Translations under genes and position numbers: made by a program | In this document: piece by piece, positions 58,572-64,000 of the stretch | How positions within the stretch are numbered: the first letter of the stretch is position 1 | Layout: each line of letters opens with the position of its first letter | The notes under the pieces: generated by a model | Databases searched by the model: none | What the model was told of the DNA's origin: nothing | What the model saw: only the letters and a program-made list of their open reading frames with translations | NCBI GenBank assembly: GCA_949128115.1 | Contig: OX421968.1 | Location: 52,531,423-52,595,422, forward strand | From: Anaspis maculata | Taxonomy: Eukaryota; Arthropoda; Insecta; Coleoptera; Scraptiidae | DNA length: 64,000 nucleotides | Reading direction: 5' to 3'

Positions 58572-60734
58572 GGAGGCACTTCCAAAAATTAAACGGAATA
58601 CGGACATTTCACCGACAACCAACTCTTCGAATCGCAGATTCACTGACAGATCAACTTACCAATTCCCCAATTCTAGACCGGGAGCGGAAGACTGGGTCTA
58701 ACAATGAACTTAAAATCAATTTCAATGGGCGTCGAGATTACATGAAAAAGAAGCAAAATACTCTTGATAATTACCCCGGCGAAATGCCACCGTGAGCAGT
58801 TTTGTGCGGATAGAAAAACACATAAATGAAATTAGACCTTATAAAAATCCATTAAAATAAAAGCAAAGAAACTAAAAAACGCCATTTCGTTTATTTCCTT
58901 GATGTCCGACCTGTATCTCTGGACTAAATTAAAGTTCAGAAGAGTCCGTTTGTTTTCGTTTTATCGTAACTGCTTAATTACTTCTATCAGGAAGTATTCT
59001 CGAGCATATTCATTGTATAATAATTCAAAGCATCAAGCATCTCTTAAGAGAAGTGAGGGTGGATTGAAGAGGCGAGGAATGTCACCGGGGAAATGCCTGC
59101 GTGAGATCTTTACATTGTTAGATGCTCACACAATCTTTAAAGCAGCCCTCAAATGGACCTTTTACCGCCGGAAAACAAGGCTATCCTCCAAATGTTCCGC
59201 CACTCTGTGAAAATAACACTTGACAAACGAAAAAATTCATACACAGGTCGTTTCAAAAGTGAGTGCTTCACTTTTTACCGTACATTCAGTTTTTTTAAAT
59301 AAATATTTAACAATTTTGATTGTTATCAATAAAAAGTTAATTTATCCACAAGCGTTAAATAATACCCGTCACTTTTAGCAATAATACCCGTCACTTTTAG
59401 CACGTCGTCATGGGCGACGTGAAAAAATGATGATTCTGCGCATTCCTGTCATATTTTCAATAAATTCTGACATTTACCAAACATTTCAAAGACCATTGTA
59501 GATAAAATCCTGTACGATACACGCGTTAAAAGTGTCTTATTTTGTTCGCGGGGTTGCTCTACTCGCTAATGCTCGTTTCGCAAGCGTCCCCGCTCACAAA
59601 ATAATACCTGTCACTTTTAACACTCGTATCGTAAATAGCTATTTTTGTAAATATGAAGATTGTGCTAAAAGAGAATTTCTTAGTAGTTATCTTCATCTCT
59701 TGAAGAATCTTGGAAATTCGTAGATTTTTTTCGTTGAAATTCTGGATTTTCAGATGGTTTTTGGAATATTCAGGCTCAAATACAGGGTCCGCCATAATGT
59801 ATGTTCCCATATTTTAGATGCGATTTTAAAAGAAACTCGTATAATTTTTCAGACTTGTGTTGGAAAGAAACTTTGTTACGCATAGGGTGGTATAAAATAT
59901 AAGTCGTCATTTCTGCCACGGGACCTCTCATCACGGGCATCTGTACCTGCAAATTTTTGAAGCGGTGGTGCTGCTTTTTCAAGACTAACCAACAGATTTT
60001 CAATTGAGAACAGGAAATTACCATTTTTTAGCTCCTGCTGCTATCCAATGCTATAGCATTTAGTCAAATAAACTGCTCTACATTTGAACTGTCGGTATCG
60101 AAAACTTTGCTCTTTTTCAAAATGATTCCACTTTGGATTGTCTCAACCGATTCCGATTTTGTCTCCACGGTTGTTTAGATACATCTTTCAGCAATCTACT
60201 CCATTGGCGAAATTTCTTCATTCATGTCAATTACATTCGTACAGGGTGGAATGTTAAGCATTGCAAAATTGTGCTTAGTTCAATAGATCCCCGTTTTTGT
60301 GAACAATTTTTTTTTTAATTCTAATGATATAATTATGAAACTTGATTTCCTATCTCAAGACCCTTTTTGAATTTTTCAGATCAGATATCCAACAACGATG
60401 ATATGATTTTTTTTGTAAAAGTTGCATTTTAGACATTTTCGAAAAATAAGAAATAAAGAAATAAATAAATAATGTGTTTCTGGACCAACAAAACATTTAC
60501 ATGTTCAATTTGAGGTCCGTACGTCAAAAATTCCGATATTGATACGATGCAACAAGTGCGCCCTCTGATGACGGATTTCAACCAAAATCTCCCAAGTTCA
60601 TTGGACGCCTAAGCTATGGCCGCATACAAAATTTCAGCTAAATGGGATTCAACGTTTGGGAGTATCATGGACGATTACACAGAGACAGACACACAGACAG
60701 GCAGGCAGACAGACAGCCAGATTTTGATCTGGGA

Positions 60735-60763
60735 ATAGATAGATAGATAGATAGATAGATAGA
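60735..60763 (+). repeat. (GATA)n, the 3' tail of the LINE
   Basis: About seven units. On the minus strand it is (CTAT)n immediately after the 3' sequence of the element. Confidence 0.9.
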
Positions 60764-60903
60764 AAATGTATTCGCTGCAATAACAATTACAGGAAAAGTC
60801 GAACATGACGAAGACAATAATAAAACATCAACAATATAAACAAAAATACCACATAATGACAAATATTTAGACGAACAGTGTACAAATTAAAAGCATTCGA
60901 GAT

Positions 60904-61575
60904 TCAGGTTTCAGGCTGGCTAAGAAACTCGTCAACATTGTAGAAAGTATTCTCCAAAAGATGGTCTTTGATTTTTTTTTCATATGCTCTATCTGGAAGC
61001 TGTTGCCAATCTCTTGGTAGATGGTTGAATAATTTCGGCCCCCAGTACCAAATTCCCTTTGTGCAATTGATTCGGTGGTAAGGCGTCGCAAAATTTTCTC
61101 TTTTTCTGGTGTCATAGTGGTGGTAGTCTCCATTCCTTGGAATAGAGTCAGTATTCCGGTGCATGTACTTCAGAATGCTGAATATGAAGAGGCTGCTCAG
61201 AGTAAGTATGCTCTGCTGCTCTTTGAACAGGCCTCTGCAGGACACTCTGCTACCAGCGCCAACCAACGCCCTGATCGCTCGCTTTTGCAGGACGAAGACA
61301 CGATCAACATCCACAGATGTGGCCCAAAACATCACTCCATATTGTAGGATGGACTGCACCTTAGCGAAGTAGAGTGTGCGCGCAGCCTGGCAAGTACTAA
61401 TCTGACGAATTCTTCTTAGGCAATAAATCTCAGATGATAATTTTGCGCAAAGTTCATTGATGTGCGCTTTCCACTTCAGTCCCTCATCAATGTGAATTCC
61501 GAGAAATCGAATGTTGGTGTTTTCCTGTTCTTTTCTTGAATTGATGTACATTTTTGTGTTTTCTGCTCGTTCAGC
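60904..61575 (-). pseudogene. LINE ORF2 C-terminal region
   Basis: Continues the reverse transcriptase after a frameshift. Contains FLGIHIDEGLKWKAHI (thumb entry), SILQYGVMFW, FVLQKRAIRALVG, then HYDTRKRENF and WYWGPKLFNHLPRDWQQLP, and ends DEFLSQPET before the stop. This is the usual order after block C in CR1/Jockey-type ORF2, without an RNase H domain. The frame is open for about 220 codons, so the copy is fairly young. Confidence 0.85.
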
Positions 61576-62295
61576 GCCAATCCATTGCTGCTCATCCACT
61601 CCTCCGCTTCTCGAAGTGTCACGTTCATTGCCCCATCAACATCGTCACTTGATGGACCGCTGAGCAAAAAACTCGTATCATCCGCGAAGAGGAATGTGTT
61701 GGCGTTTGGAAACTTAATCGGCAGATCGTTGATGTAGATAAGGAACAGCAGCGGCCCCAGAATGCTTCCCTGAGGTACTCCATGTTTGGTAGTCCTCCTA
61801 CCCGAGATTTTGCCCCTCCAGTGAATCATCTGGGATCTGTCAGCTAGATATGATCTGATGAGGTCATTGGCAATCCCCCTAATTCCGTAGTATTCCAGTT
61901 TGCGGAGAAGTACTTTATTGTTGATGGTATCGAAGGTCTTAGATATATCACAGCAAAGCAATAACACCTCTTTTTTTTTGTCGAGGGGCTCTTCCATTGC
62001 CGCAAGCAAGGCCCTCAGAGCAGTTTCAATGGACCGTCCAGCTCTGAAACCATGCTGACTGTCACTCCAGAACTCATGCCTCTCGAAGTAATTCAGTATT
62101 CTGGTTTTCACAGCAGATTCCCATATTTTAGATAAAGCTGGTAGGATTGATATAGGTCTAAAATTTTCGCATACGTTTGGGTCTCCTTTCTTGAATATTG
62201 GGACAACTCTAGCAACTTTAAGGTGTGATGGGAACACCCCTTCTTCAAAACATTTATTGATAACTGACGCAATCGGATTCGCAACCTCTTCCGCC

Positions 62296-62650
62296 GGAGG
62301 AGCTTGTGGTGTGGTGAGTTAGCGCGTTCGACTGCCACTCCAGAGGTCGCGGGTTCGATCTCCGCCGGGGACGGATTTTCGGCCTCGAAAAACAAGCTCC
62401 TTGGTTTAGTTGGAATGCTTGCTAAATGCAAGACGCGCCGTGTGTCGCATAGCACGTAAAATACGAACGATGGTGCCGACCCCATGCGATGTTGGTGGTC
62501 GTTAAAAATCCCTACCCTGTGTTGGAACCGTGGTTGGAACACACAGGGGTTCGGCAAAATTTCCGGTATAGTGGAGGAAAGCATTCACCGGCGTCGGTGT
62601 TAGGCCTCGTTGCGGAAATAGGCCGACGTTGAATAAACGAATAAAAAAAA
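62296..62650 (+). mobile_element. tRNA-derived SINE with 13-bp target duplication
   Basis: Flanked by AACCTCTTCCGCC at 62283-62295 and 62651-62663, exact copies. The 5' head has an A box TGGTGAGTTAGCGCG (from 62312) and a B box GGTTCGATCTC (62352-62362), the pol III promoter of a tRNA-like head. The body follows, with GGCCTCGTTGCGGAAATAGG near the 3' end, and the tail is AATAAACGAATAAAAAAAA. It lies opposite in strand to the LINE it interrupts. Removing it restores the LINE reading through AEEV and on into the SHLKVARV part. No protein is encoded. SINEs borrow a LINE's machinery for transposition. Confidence 0.93.
62312..62362 (+). promoter_or_regulatory. Pol III A and B boxes of the SINE
   Basis: A box TGGTGAGTTAG at 62312-62322 and B box GGTTCGATCTC at 62352-62362, 40 bp apart start to start. 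Confidence 0.8.
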
Positions 62651-63277
62651 AACCTCTTCCGCCACAAGCTTCAGAAGTGTTGTGGAGATTCCGTATATAT
62701 CTTCGGAACCATTCGTTTTCAAATTCTGAATTATTCCTACTACTTCCTTTGCAGAGCAATCATAAAAATAGCATGAATTGCTATTATTTATGGGGACGTT
62801 TTTCAAGTAGTCAATAGGATCTTTATTGTTAGTTATTGATTTTTCCCACAATGATATATGCGACTGTTGCGAAATATTGCGACAGATCGTCCACGGTCAT
62901 TTCGGTTTTGTCTGAACTTTTGTGCTTCTCTTGTTGGTCTCAGTGTTGATGATGTTCCAAGCCGTTTTTTGAATGTTAGGTGTTTTCAATAACAATGGTT
63001 CATATCTAAATAGTCTAAATAAATCGATTAGTTGGACCTTGACATAAAATAATTTCTTGTAGGGATCCATATTCTTCTTATTGGAGTGTATAATAATAAA
63101 AGGGGGTTGTATTGTCTTCTCCAACAGTAAAACACAGTAAAACTTCTTTTTTACTGCAGTTTCGGCTTTAATTCAGTACGAAGCCATTATCAAATGTAAG
63201 TGTAAGAATAGAAAAATAAATTTTTTAAAACAATTCGTCGAAATCCGGAAACAGATTTTTTGCACGTCTACAATATT

Positions 63278-64000
<723 letters not shown>

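Larger units (their letters stand above)
57080..60730. other. No recognisable gene; repeat fragments
   Basis: Contains a (GTT)n tract, the G/C-rich repeat at 58480-58590 shared with 44745-44800, two short frames (58511-58795 and 58899-59210 plus) without recognised domains, and a lone TACAGGGTGGAATGTTAAGC end motif at about 60240. The 60690-60720 stretch is a GACA/GGCA-rich simple repeat. Confidence 0.45.
61560..62851 (-). pseudogene. LINE reverse transcriptase region (split by SINE, then frameshifted)
   Basis: Read on the minus strand, from WEKSITNNKDPIDYL to the SINE junction, then from about 62282 through SHLKVARVVPIFKKGDPNVC. Reverse-transcriptase blocks in order: FRPISILPALSKIWE, SQHGFRAGRS, block A DISKTFDTI (catalytic Asp; usually SKAFD), block B GVPQGSILGPLLFLIYINDL, and block C FADDTSFL with the two catalytic Asp. 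It copies the element's RNA into DNA at a nicked target. The active-site acids are kept, so death came from the SINE insertion and a frameshift near 61570, where an A-rich stretch moves the frame into the 60904-61575 part. Closely related full copies probably exist elsewhere in the genome. Confidence 0.88.
60735..63125 (-). mobile_element. Non-LTR retrotransposon, 5'-truncated, with GATA tail
   Basis: Minus-strand LINE. Coding sequence runs from about 63125 down to a stop near 60904, then about 140 bp of 3' sequence ends in (CTAT)n at 60763-60735, a microsatellite tail as in CR1/Jockey-type LINEs. The upstream part reads KTAWNIINTETNK, which in these LINEs lies just before the reverse transcriptase. 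The endonuclease domain is absent, so the copy is truncated. It is split by a SINE at 62296-62650. Clade assignment beyond CR1/Jockey-like is uncertain. Confidence 0.85.

Noticed and set aside
61075..61372. Plus-strand open frames of 69-90 codons
   Set aside because: They are antisense shadows of the LINE ORF2 C-terminal region on the minus strand.

Overview
This window looks like arthropod, most likely insect, genomic DNA. It is AT-rich, has no bacterial operon structure, and its only clear host gene is an intron-split metabotropic glutamate receptor (class C GPCR) on the minus strand. I cannot name the species or order from the sequence.

Host gene: three consecutive exons lie at 29472-29370, 29289-28785 and 11635-11331, read on the minus strand. 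They encode the end of the ligand-domain linker, the cysteine-rich domain, and transmembrane helices 1 to 6. Splice sites and codon phases agree across all three exons, including across a 17 kb intron. The ligand-binding domain (which would lie above 29472) and TM7 plus the C-terminus (which would lie below 11331) were not found here. Most of the window is therefore probably intron of this gene, or its flank.

Everything else I can support is mobile or repetitive DNA, much of it nested. The long intron holds: a long-TIR element (13823-16362) carrying a hAT element (14411-15464, 8-bp duplication) and a Harbinger-like MITE (15678-15816, TTA duplication); a LINE fragment (19161-20323); a hAT-type MITE (22197-22744, 8-bp duplication); and a foldback of 16-17 bp minisatellite units (22890-23734, 9-bp duplication) that splits a dead mariner/Tc1-like transposase. 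Further on are a Penelope-like insertion with a hammerhead-like motif (25894-26444) and several kilobase-scale palindromes.

From 33959 to 44931 there seems to be one nested hAT-type locus of about 11 kb. It has matching ends and near-identical 8-bp flanks, and it contains an inverted repeat with a tRNA-like pol III promoter in each arm (34143-35320), a second hAT-like element (36939-44000), a CAGGGTG element inside that (37325-43519), and a 1.9 kb palindrome inside that (41566-43475). From 49639 to 55997 six long-inverted-repeat elements lie end to end, joined only at TATA (one junction is an AT microsatellite). The right end has a solo LTR (56339-56857), a frameshifted non-LTR retrotransposon (60735-63125) split by a tRNA-derived SINE with a 13-bp duplication, and at least 592 bp of unbroken TG repeat at the window edge.

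The unusual content is structural: dense families of TA-flanked foldback elements that insert into one another and at one another's ends. I saw no CRISPR array, rRNA gene or intact transposase gene.
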